A stretch of 64,000 nt of DNA from Macropodus opercularis (Eukaryota; Chordata; Actinopteri; Anabantiformes; Osphronemidae), in the NCBI GenBank assembly GCA_030770545.1, contig CM061100.1, positions 2,301,501 through 2,365,500 of the forward strand. Direction: 5' to 3'. This document shows positions 41,740 to 52,900 of the stretch, piece after piece; positions within the stretch are counted from its first letter, which is position 1, and every line of letters starts with the position of its first letter. Below the pieces are notes generated by a model, which was not told the DNA's origin, made no database searches, and saw nothing but the letters and a program-made list of their open reading frames with translations. The position numbers and the translations under genes were made by a program.

Positions 41740-42640
41740 TCAAAAATCTGAATCCTTCATCTTTCTGTGCTGGACGTGACGCATAAGCAGACGCCAGCTT
41801 CTGGAGGATTCTCAACACGTTCCTCCTGGGCTGCAACAGCCGTCTTTAAATCCAGATTTTCTCTGTGGTTCTGGTCGGGTGGCACTGACGGGCCACTGTG
41901 GAATGTTCCAGCGAACCTTCGGTAGACTCGACCTGTTTTTTGTTATCATTGCAATTGTTTGAATGTCTAAACCTGGGCTTCAGCTTTTCTCATAGACAGC
42001 ATTATGGAATATGCTACATCAACCTAAAGCCAGTTTTTCAACTTACGTTTTCATCAACCTTGAGCTGGGATATTATCTCCTCACGGTTCTGCTGTAAAGC
42101 ACGGATAAGGGCTGGAACATTAGGCTTGGGTTTGAGAAGTGCTGAACTAGGATGACCTGACTCCAGAAACAGTCAGACGAGCAGCCCCAGAGCATCACTG
42201 AGCCACCACCATGCATGTGGTTTCAGCTTCCACACAACCTCAAACAGACAGTTGGAGTCAACTTTTCTTATTTTAGGTCAGTGATGTGTGGGCGTTTAGT
42301 ATGAGTCTTACTATGGAACTGAAATCTACGTTGCCACCAGGTCTTCATCACTTCAGGGTTTTTGTCCACGAGCATAATTGAATGTGGTCGCAGCCTTGGT
42401 AGCTTCCTCATTCTGCCATGCCCAGGAACTTTAGCTCCGCTTCCTTTAACCTAAAATTAGTCACACCTGGCACAACTAATGAGGCCATGAATAAATGCCA
42501 TTAGATGCTTTAAAGACAACACCTGATTTACAAATGTGTGAGACAATAGCAGCCAGCTGAAACAACTGAAAGTTTACAGAAATTGCCAGAAGACCTCATT
42601 TGCAGGGAGGACTGAATAAGTTTGGTTTAATTTTAATGAT
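41740..42640 (-). mobile_element. Decayed Tc1/mariner-like transposon (transposase fossil)
   Basis: Reading the minus strand from right to left gives the Tc1 transposase landmarks in correct order. First is a GRPRKL-like piece (GHGRMRKLP, about 42426-42390). Next is the strongly diagnostic HGGGSVMLWGC motif around the second catalytic Asp region (42216-42185). Last is an ENL-LKTAVAAQEE stretch (41868-41832), matching the DLNPIENLW-LKTAV region with the third catalytic residue. Several stops and frame shifts separate them, so it cannot encode an active enzyme. Inverted terminal repeats were not identified, so the boundaries are approximate. This is an old inactive copy lying antisense to arid6. 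Confidence 0.85.
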
Positions 42641-45000
42641 GATGCATGTTTCTGAATATCCAAATCCCCACATGTATGAGGCTGATTGCTTTTAATGAAG
42701 TAAACATAACAATGCAGGTGTATATGAAGACAGAATTAATTAAAAGGTGCAACGAAGGCTGTAATTTATTACCACAAATGCTCAGCATTCTTCTGTCTAA
42801 TCTTCTTGGACCAACTTGTGTTTGGCCTCTTTTATGGCACATAGTTTGACATGTCACAGCTGGAAAAGCAAGAACGTAATTAATATCATTGGATAAGTAG
42901 AAATTACACATGGGTGTGCTCGTTTCAGGTTCTTCATTGTTAATTCAGTATGGGAGCTTGGAATTATCTTGCTGTAGCAGGTTAACACAGATGTACAATG
43001 AATGCGGGTGACTTGCATCAGACAGAAAGAAAAAAAACATTGATTTTGCAATATTTTGCCCTTGTCTTGTAATCATGTCTTGTCTGTATTTTGTAAAATC
43101 ACCATCCGTTGTTTTGCCAGAAAACAATCACACAAATATGACCAAATAGTCGTCTCATATCTGGCACATTGCACTTTTCCACGTAGCGGATGAAATGTGG
43201 TGCGATTAATAACGTTGAGGTTTGAGGTGAGTGAGACTGTAGTCGACTCCCTCAGGCAAAGCTATAAGAGGAAAACGAGTCCAGACCAAGGGGACCGAGA
43301 CCAGAAACTAAGTCCAAGGTCAAGGTTCATCATCAGTCACTTGAGCTGAACGATGGCCCGTGTTGGGCTCCATTATGAAAAGAAGAACAGCAACAGTAAG
43401 TTACGTCAGCTCTATGTTTAGAGAAACAACAAACAAGCTTTCAAAGACAATACCACTGTTACTGCAGTGACACAGGGAGGTGGCTGGGTTCAGAGCACTT
43501 CCACGCTCTGTGCCACACAAACACCGAAGTAAGTGGAGTTTCTTCTCTGAGGAACCATCTGGAAGCAAACGGAATAATATTCACCAATATCCAAGCATTT
43601 TTTACGCAGCTTGTGCTCAGCTAAGTAAATGCCGTCTCACCTTAGAACCACCTTCACCACCACAAGCTGAAAAAGCTGCAGATTGATATGTGGGAATGAC
43701 AGCAATGAGAAAAACAAACAGTCTTGCGATGTCAGATGAGCCAATGTTAACAGAAAGAGAAACAATGAAGCTTAAATATCTAAAGGGAGAGGCACGAATA
43801 GTTTCACTCAGAATAAATTAGCTGTGATTCCCACAGTTTGCTGCTACTTTAAACAATACAGCAAACAAACAAATCAATGTCCGTGAATGATGGCTTTTAA
43901 TTTCCACTGAATTTCACTCTGAAGGAAGTTGTCATGTTCAGCTTGTTCTGTACTATTTGGCCTTTCTACTTTCTGATTCTGCTGACTGTCGTGCTTTCGA
44001 GGGCGTGTAGAAGTACGTGAATTCTGAATTCAGATTACTCCAAACTAAGAAACAACTCTCTCAACACCTCGGGATGATCTCACAACAAAGGACTCCAGCC
44101 AACCAGCGAGGCCCGAGAGGCCTGACACAACTTTCACCCATTCATTTGCTCCGCAGCAGTTTTCACTGTTTTGTGCTTTGATAAGAGCAGCACCACACCT
44201 AAGAAAAATTCCATTTAATGGACTGTGAATAACACACAATGGCTGGAAGTCAGTCAGAAGCTGGATTCTTATGAAAATACGCTACTGCAGAATTACGGTG
44301 AAACCCAAACTTCACAGCTCAAAAAGTCATTTTAATTTCTTTCTTCTAAAACAAATTCTAGCAGAATATCCACCCAGTCTGTGCATTTCGTACACACGTG
44401 AACTCATTATCAGGAAGTTTTCACATTCATGCAATGTGTTCAGTCAACAAAACCTCAGGTCAATTATGTTTATGTATTAACATGATAATACAACACGTTA
44501 AACGCCGAGCACTGATTTGGCTGCAGTGATGCAATAAAGGCTCGTCCTTTGTTGAAAAGTGGAGCAGGCAGCTTCAGAATATAAGACTTTGCTTTGTTAG
44601 TACAACTGGATTTTACTGGAAATTAAAACTTGAAATGTTGCTGCACTGGCTTTGGCCCTGACACAACAATGAGCCTTAAACAAACACGATTGTGTTGCAT
44701 TGTTCCTGCCACCTGGGACAAATCCAAAGCCTGGATGCTAACGTTGGATTGCTTATCTTACTTTATTGTTGCATTAAGTACTTCGTTAACATGCTTCCTA
44801 ATGGTCTTGTTTGGCCACGTATTGTAACGTAGCAGTTGACTGTAGTATCATCCTATATTATAAGACTGATTATTGGCCCCCAATGATGTGTAAACTTTGC
44901 TCTAGTTTGTAAAACCCCAAATGTTCAAATTTGCCTTTTTTCACAAAACGTCTTGGGTCATGATTTAAATATGCGCTTGTTTCTCCATTATTCTGCCAAT
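42641..45000. other. Intergenic, upstream of the ARID gene
   Basis: I see no coding exon or repeat of note here. It should contain distal or proximal promoter sequence for the plus-strand ARID gene, but no specific element could be assigned. Confidence 0.4.
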
Positions 45001-45034
45001 ATACAAACTATTCCATTGCATTGTCTTTGGACGC

Positions 45035-45260
45035 ATGATCAGGTTCAGGTTCAACAGGTCTGACGGCAGAAGTCTGGCGGAGACGTTGGAGCAACGCCTC
45101 CACAGTCAGCTTCCTGTACGTTACCCAGACGGGAGACTGACGCGACTCTTAACTGGTGGCAGTGATTCGTTGTCTTCCAGTCCAGTGGAGCACCAGCCTG
45201 TGCACCTCACAGCCCGCCACCAAATTATGACCCATGCTTATGCCCTTGAAGGACAAACAG
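45035..45260 (+). other. Possible 5' untranslated exon of the ARID gene
   Basis: This block is richer in GC than its surroundings and ends at ACAG|GTGAGA (donor after 45260), a good splice donor. If it is spliced to the acceptor at 46056|46057, the reading frame that is open across it does not continue into the ARID frame, and the frame that would continue has stops. It would therefore be untranslated (5' UTR), carrying an upstream open frame. The left limit, and whether it is an exon at all, are uncertain. Confidence 0.35.
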
Positions 45261-45739
45261 GTGAGAAACAGTATTTAGCATCAAATCCTGAATCTTTCAT
45301 GTAATGAATTCTGTTTTTAAAAGCTATGGTGGTGGGATTAAATTTCCTCTGTCTTCGTTCCTTAATTTATGGTAACTGAGCGGCAGTTGCTCTTTTGTAT
45401 CGCAGAACATTCACTGTCAAATTTAAATGTTTTCTTTATTTTGAAACAATTTAGAATGTATCATATCACCAATTTGATTTAATAATACTTTGAAAACTGT
45501 TTTTAATACCACATTTTTATGCTATTAGTATCAGTATTTTCCATTGACGCCTCGTAACATTGTTCAGTGAATACACTTGAGTTGCAACGTTTTGGTAACG
45601 TGTCACTGAACTGAATTAGTCTCTACATAACAACAAAAAAACCTTTTATACTGTTAACATCAGAGAAAGAGGTTTTTAAAAAGAGTCATAATGTAATAAA
45701 AGTATAATAAATCATAATATAAAACAGAATTACAAAATA

Positions 45740-45800
45740 AGGGTATTATTTATTTAATTTATTAATTAATTTATTATTTGTTAATTAAATTTTTAAAGCG
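45740..45800. repeat. AT-rich low-complexity tract
   Basis: TTTAATTTATTAATTAATTT-type sequence, almost without G or C and partly palindromic, in the presumed first intron of the ARID gene. Confidence 0.7.
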
Positions 45801-46062
45801 ATATCACTAGGTGAGACATTTATGGTATGTTGTCCTGTACAGACCGAGATGACGCCACTAAGTCAAGTACAAACACGATTAAATGATACGACTGCATTCA
45901 TCAGTCGACTGATTGACGATATGATCTCAAAACACTGAGGCATTGTTTGAGTGTCTCTGGTCTCCAGGTTTGTTTATCATGTCATCGCAACGATATAATC
46001 ATTTTGGAATCGCTAAATAAATTATATTGCGATTTTTGTGTTGACTGTGTCTTCAGGCACAA

Positions 46063-48547
46063 ATGGACATGGAACACAGACAGAGCCCGGAGGAGAAACC
46101 CAAGGATCCGGTGGAGGAGATCACAGAGGAGCAGTTCCTGAAGGATCTCTACCTGTACATGAAGAGGAGAGACACACCCATCGAGAGAATCCCACATCTG
46201 GGCTTCAAACAAAGTACTTTAAATTCATTTCATCACATGTTATTGTAGTTTTTAGTCGTAACTGAATCCTGTAAACTGGCTGTGAAATTATAGACGATAG
46301 GCTTCAACAACTTTGATACAATTCTTTGAAAATTTAGTTTGGTACCTAACAAAAAAAAAAGTTTGCAACAACAACAATTATTATTATTATTATTAATAAT
46401 AATAATTAGTAATTTCTCAAATATTTTACTTTCCGTTGTTGATGTACATTGGTGAAATATTTAGAATATACTCATTTCATTTCATAGACAAACCCATTCA
46501 TTTGCATTAAAATAAACCCAGTGTTCTGATAATAAATGTGTGTTTTCCATTTTTCAGTTGATTTATTTGTGATGTTCAACGCTGTCAGAGAGTTGGGCGG
46601 TTACCATCAGGTAAACAAATAATTTTCATTTACCACTGTTTATATAAATATTGCTAATTGAATATTCATAATATTTATAATAATATTACAAATAGTACAT
46701 AGAAATGAATTCTATTACATTTTACATTATGACGTTGTGACAGGTGACTTCTCAGCAGCTGTGGAAGCAGGTTTACAACACTCTGGGAGGAAACCCTCGA
46801 AGCACGAGCGCGGCCACGTGCACCCGCAGACACTACGAGAAGTGAGTCCCGGCAAATTATTCACGCACAATCGTCAGGCTGAGTCTGGGCGATTTGATCT
46901 TCATGCGAGCCATGTGTCTGTGCAGACTGCTGCTGCCGTACGAATGCCACGTCAAAGGCATACTGATGAGTGCCCTGCCTCAGCACCAGCCAAAGCACTT
47001 CCACTATCACAGCTACAGCAACGACGACGACGACGGCCCCAGACCGGCCAAACGCAGGCTGCTAGCCGTGCTGCCGCACCAGGTCGGTATTATGCCACAG
47101 CGAGGGAAGCTTTGTCTTCCTGTTTGGAAACTATACATCACTGTGATAAATAATACTGTTAAATGTGTTTATTCCATTAATTGTTTGATAACCTCACATC
47201 AGTGAAGTAAATACGTGGTTTTATCACCAACCTCTGACAGACCTCTTCTGTTTTCCACAGAACCTTTATAGCCCCAAGTCAGATGTACGTGGGAAGGTCT
47301 TCCCCATGCCAGTCCACTATCCCCACTACTATCCCCCAGGCCACCTGCCCCCGTATCTCCCCATGCCCCCGTCGGTGATGTCACCACACAGCCCCCCGGC
47401 CCCCAAGCCCCACTTCCCTGTCCCCTCATCTAACCCTAACCTGACCTCGTCGGACACGGGCAAGGGGCCACTGGAGCACCTGCGTGAGCTGGCAGAGAAC
47501 TACAAGAGAGAAACTGGAGTGGATAAACCCCTGAACCTAAGCATTAAAGACAGAAGCAACACAAACCCTGTGTCATCATTCTCCCCACCTTCTTCCAAGT
47601 TCTTGAATGAAGCGTCCTCCCTGTACACACCTCAGCCCCTGCCAGTGGAAAGGAATGTACCCGAAACACAAGACGATGACTCAGCAGTGGGAGGCAAACC
47701 ATATTCATATGCTGAGGAGGAGAAGGACACATACATCATTGATGTGAAACCAGCCTCGAGCAGTCCAACATACAAGCACATTCCTTCGCTGAGAACAGAG
47801 GAAGACGTCCCTGCAAGGGCACAAAAGCCCAGCTCAACAGACTTTCAACCAGTCTGGCCCAAAGAAGAGAGACGTGGAAGTCCAGAAATCAAGAGGGTCG
47901 ATCTCAGCCATTTCCTGCCCAATCTCCCTCGAGACAACGGAAGCAAGATGGAAATCGAGATACCGTTGTCTGTGTTACACAAGTGGCTCAGGATGTGTCC
48001 GGTGGAGCCGTCATCCACGACGCGTGGGCCCATGCAACCAACTGTGCTTCCTAACAAGGACGAACACACAGGACAAACACGCTTTTCAGAAACGCCACCT
48101 CAAATCAGTCCCCAACACCAGAGCCCAGCTGCTGAGGATCTAAGGCGGCGACTGAGCTCCACGTCGCCCCCCCAGGCGGCCGGCAATCGCCACAACTCAA
48201 GCTCGAATCATTTCACCGGCTACAAATCCTTGCCTTCAGGCAGCATCCTCAGAAACGCGTCCAGTCGCGATGTCTACCCAGCTGATATTATGAAGTCATA
48301 CACCAAACCCCCAGGTTACTGGGATGCTCACGACATGGCCCTGAAAACCAGCCCCGGTCCCATCACAGTTCCTCAGGACAATACGGTCACGAAGGCCTAC
48401 AGGGACGACACCAGCAAGTCAGGGAAGGAGGTGTCAGAGGTGGGACCCTCCACCGTCCTGATGGTGAACTCCATCCCTAGGTCTGTGTTGCACCTGACCA
48501 TCGAAGAGGTGATGAAGCTGAAGAGAATGATCTCAAGCTCCTCATGA
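46063..48547 (+). CDS. arid6: ARID5-family DNA-binding protein (probably ARID6)
   Basis: Five coding exons join in phase: 46063-46213 (exon begins 46057), 46558-46610, 46744-46841, 46926-47082 and 47261-48547, giving 581 residues. Residues ~20-110 form an ARID, a helix-turn-helix DNA-binding fold for AT-rich sites. Its ARID5-type signature reads TPIERIPHLGFKQ, then MFNAVRELGGY, then STSAATCTRRHYE and LLPYE. The rest is Pro/Ser-rich. PLNLS at residues 243-247 resembles the CtBP-binding PxDLS motif. EIPLSVLHKWLRM and SVLHLTIEEVMKLKRM near the end look conserved. The ATG at 46063 is chosen because it lies just inside the exon and is the first Met in the ARID frame. A nuclear transcriptional regulator is expected from the family. 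The symbol rests on my memory of a fish-specific ARID6; a derived ARID5A paralog is the alternative. The donor after 47082 (GTCGGT) is weak but phase-correct. Confidence 0.93.
46379..46407. repeat. ATT/AAT trinucleotide palindromic repeat
   Basis: An ATT trinucleotide run that turns into AAT repeats, forming a near-perfect inverted repeat inside the second ARID intron (46214-46557). Simple repeat; no function assigned. Confidence 0.85.
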
Positions 48548-48745
48548 AGACCAGCTTCGATCCCTCCAACACCACAGTGAAGCTAACCCATGTCATGTGG
48601 ATACTGTAGCACCGTGAACCTGTCACACTGGTACACGGTTGATCCTTTACATTTTCTGTACATAAGAGTTTTCTTGTATTGTATTAACCCAATGAAAATG
48701 TAAATATGAGCAATTTACACAAATAAAAGTAATGTTTCCATCTCG
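48548..48745 (+). other. 3' UTR and polyadenylation signal of the ARID gene
   Basis: The stop codon ends at 48547. A canonical AATAAA lies at 48722-48727, about 175 bases downstream and followed by a T/G-rich stretch, which suits cleavage near 48740-48750. The 3' UTR would be short. Confidence 0.7.
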
Positions 48746-49942
48746 TTTCCTGTTTCATTGGTCCTTTTGCCTTGTGGTGTGTTCCGCCAGAAAAACAACA
48801 CAAGCTCATCCTACAAGTTTTAGTAGTTAAATGTTCACTAAAACTCGCTTCCTGTGTCAATTGAACCTGGTTTTAAATCTGAATCTAAACCAGAACTGTA
48901 ACGTACATACCGTACCGCAGACGAACAGAACACGTCAGCCGTGCTTCAGTTCGCTTTGTCTTGATTTGTCCTGCATTCATGCTTCGAGCTTACATGCGCT
49001 ATAACTGTTATTATGTCGTTATTATTGCTATTGTCGTAGCTATTCTCAGGTGCAATGTGGGCCAGGTGTGACAATAGCGTAGGAATAAAACAGACACTCC
49101 TCTTCTTAAAACATCACCAGGTAATTGCACGGAGCTCACAACAACAACTATTAGGAACTAACTGCTTTTCGCGAAATCGTTAGCGCAGAGAATCGTGTCA
49201 CACAATTTAATCTCATTTCATTTGTTTGGTTACCTTCTCTTTTTATATTGGAGTCACTTCAGAAAAGAAATTATTCTGTGTGAGTAACACTCCCAAAACC
49301 TTTTGGTTGCACACGTCATAGTCAAGGGTTTACTGACACTGTAACGCTTGATGTACATGTGTCAGTGAGAGTGTTACAGACATGAGTATTAAAGTTTAGG
49401 GTTTACAGGATGACACTATCAGACAGAGCGACACATTAATAAAGTCCTAACATGAGAACAGTCTTTTCTGGGGGCAGCATTATTTCTGTCCAGGCCAATC
49501 TCTCGTTTGTTTTTTGAAATGTTCCTGTTCAACATCAGTTCCAACAATAGATAATAGAAAACTGAGATAAACGATGCAGCCCAGGAATTTCACATTACAT
49601 AATACCATCAGTAAGTGGATGAATCGTTATGGCAACAATGCGTCTGCGTGCTACTACAACCCAAACCTTCACAGATTAGGAGGCGTGCTTCAGATTACAC
49701 ATTTAGCTTGTTTCCCTCCAACCCCTCCCGGGTGTGGAGGATGTTGGAGGGTGAAGCTTATCTGTCCGGGCGTGAAGCATGCGAGAATATTCCCCAAACT
49801 GTCAAAAGCAATTAGTAGTTTCAGCCAGACAACGGGTAAGTGGCTGAATGGAGGATGAGAAAGCTACAACGTTAGTCTACGAGGTTAGTCGACATTAAAT
49901 TAGATTTGCAGTTCAGAACATTTCAGAGACTGGACGATGGTG
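48746..49942. other. Convergent intergenic spacer
   Basis: About 1.2 kb between the presumed 3' ends of the plus-strand ARID gene and the minus-strand rhotekin gene. The short frames at 49574-49858 and 49615-49815 are unrecognised. A minus-strand ATTAAA at 49948-49943 could be the rhotekin polyadenylation signal. Confidence 0.5.
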
Positions 49943-49973
49943 TTTAATGAAAAACACAGTAGAAGTACACGAA

Positions 49974-52900
49974 CTAACTAAAACATGTGTCTTTATCTAC
50001 AGCTGCGGTTTCATCGCTGTGCTGGAACTGTTGATTCCCGTTGAATTTATTTTCTGCATCAATATTTTGGTTGCGTAAAAAGTTCAGCTGCACGAGGGAG
50101 CGAGCAGAGAATGAAAAACAATAGCACCATTCATCATGTCCATGTTCTTTTCCTTGACCCGGCTTGGGAACCACATGGAGCCAGAGGAGTTTCTCCAGTG
50201 CGTCCGTGGAAGGCTCATCAATAACTGCAAAAAAATAAAATAACCAAACAAATAAATGAACAACTTACGAGTTTAAGAAGCTGAGCTTCCTAAAAAAAGT
50301 TGCATTCTGTTGATATTTTTTTCATTTTTGATCATGTAACGATCTATAAATAAATTAACTGCAATGTCTGTGTGACACACAAACATAATTAGGATTCCAG
50401 TGGCAAAACTCCAGCTATCACACCTTTCCGATAGCTGAAACTATTTTCCGTTGGTATGATGATAATCTTTGCTTCCTTACGGGAACCTGCACGTGTCAAT
50501 ACGCAACAACTGGCAGCGTTTGCAAAACGAATATTTTTGTTGTTAGTTTGTTTGGTCGAGCTGTGAGCTGTGCCTCGTCGTCGCCATCATCATCATCAAG
50601 TCTCACTCTGCTTGTGTAGCCATGTCGGACTAGACGACGCAGACCCAGCATCAGAAAACGCAAAATACTGTGCACATAAAATTTGTAATAACTTCATTAT
50701 GTGATCAATTTACAAATTAGAATATTCCACTAGTTTAGTTTAATTTATTTGTGTAGAAAATATTCACAGAGTTCAGCTTTTCCTGATTGTGTGAAGATAG
50801 TTGGGGCTTGTCCAACTTTCCCACCGGAGCTAAGGCTGATTCAGCTATTCTTGCACTAATCCCCAGACACTGTCAAGTCATGTCCATGACGCAGGTGACT
50901 CGGCTGTGACACAGGCATGACATGGAAAGTGTGGACCCTGTCATGTTGTTTTGTACATGGTTACCCTCCTAAAGCACTAGCTGTCACCCAGCTCCATTAT
51001 CCACCAGCTTAAACATACTTTGTGAATGTTTGCCAACTTGATATAGTCCACACTGTGTAAAATGACTCCATGAAAACAAATAAACATATAATTTAATCCG
51101 AATATGTAACTGACTACTACTTCCTGCAGAGCAGTAGAACATATTTTGGCAATTTCACTTGGAAGTTATTAAGTAATTGTAGAAGTAAACTCATTACTAC
51201 ATATACATGGTTATCTAAAGCCTTTTGGCTGGAAGTTTATGCAGCTCCACTGGCGACATCACACCCGTGTATGGAGACTTATGAATTCTATCCTGTGCCC
51301 ATGTCCGTTTAGATTAATAATTACACGGCACGCACACCTGGACACGGAGTACATGCACGCAGACACGAACTGGTCATGTCAGTGTTGCACGTCACGCTGG
51401 ACTGGCCCCTACAAACGTGTGAATGCGTCTCTCGCGGTGCAGCAACTGTGAACAGATGCTTTTCTTGCACCTGCAGAAACCCAAGCAGCCAGCGAGGTAC
51501 AGTAGAGAGTAATGTGAGCGATGGGCGGAATGTCGAGTTCAGCAGAAGCCATACTCCACCTTTCCTTGTTGTAGGAAGAAAGTAACGCGCGCATCTCAAC
51601 AGATAAATCTGGAACCACGAGACCCTCGCTGGGAGGGGCAGGTGTTACTGAAAAAGACACAGAGGAGGAAGTGAAGAGACGAGCGAGCAGAGCAGTCACT
51701 GATTTACTGTTCACACATATCAAACTCACAATCAGACACGTTCTGTAACTGGTTCGACTTGATTCATGGACTGATGGGGGATTCCACTATTGCTTTTTTC
51801 CTTTTGCACACTTTTCCTGCAGTCTCTCGTTGATTTCAATACTTAATTACTTTAAAATAAAGGAATTGGTTATTCAAACAGCACACCCACGTTTCTGGTG
51901 TTGCCATATTTGTTTGAGTATCACTCTATTTCCTTTTCTTAAACTGCGTGACTGTTTTTGTCAGCAGGTGTTGGAGATAATGCTTCCATTCACGTCAGCG
52001 CCGTCTGGCTCGTCTCCCATGTCCTTGTCGAGCAGCGCTGTGTTATTTATCTCTTTGAGATCGTGCTATTTCAGCGAACTCGTCCATCTAGTTTTTAATC
52101 CAGGTTTCTGCACAGCATAAAGACTGCAAAGAAGGGCACAGCCTTTCGTGGCATGGACTGATACGCTGCCAGCTGTCCAGCGCTGACGGAGAGATGTTTG
52201 CGTGTGGTGGTCGCTACACCCACGAACACGTAGTAGACACCAAGCTCACAGATGCATCGTAGCCTCGGGCTGCTGTGTGTTCATTCACACGCCTCTGGAA
52301 AACTCTAAAAAGCGAAACGTTCGCCAAAGAGCGGCTGTCAGTCAGTCTACTTTCACACTACTGTACCCATTTCATGGTATAGTGATCCCTGCTTCACCGT
52401 GATGCATCTCCTGGAGCTTGGTAGTTCAATCTTCATGAGGTGATCACAACACTGCTTCCAGTGGCCTGTAACAGGTAAACAGGCACATTACAGCAGCCAG
52501 TGGCAAATTTCTTCTATTTGTCTCCAGAGTATTATGTCGAATTGTATTTACAATAGCTGGTAAGCTGGCAGCAGCGTCTGCCTGTAATCATACCTATAGA
52601 TATTATATAATACCTGTCCCTCCACATACCAGACAGTTGTAGACACTATGAAACCTTTCCCTGCTTTAACTCTTGACAACATAATTACCCGAGTAATTAT
52701 TTGTTTGTTTTGTGCTGGTGTCTTTGCATTAAGTCTTTAAAGCTGCAGCCTTTAAACTAATTAGGAATAAAATACTCTTCTTTGTGCACAACAGCAAACA
52801 ACAAGTTCATCAATGACGACACAAACGAAACAGACATGACATAAATTCAGTTGCTGTATTTAAAGAAGCATTCATGCAAGACCAGATACGATCTTTGCAC

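Noticed and set aside
45035..45304. 89-codon open frame as the N-terminal coding exon of the ARID gene
   Set aside because: Joining its donor to the ARID exon acceptor puts the two in different frames; the in-phase frame has stops.
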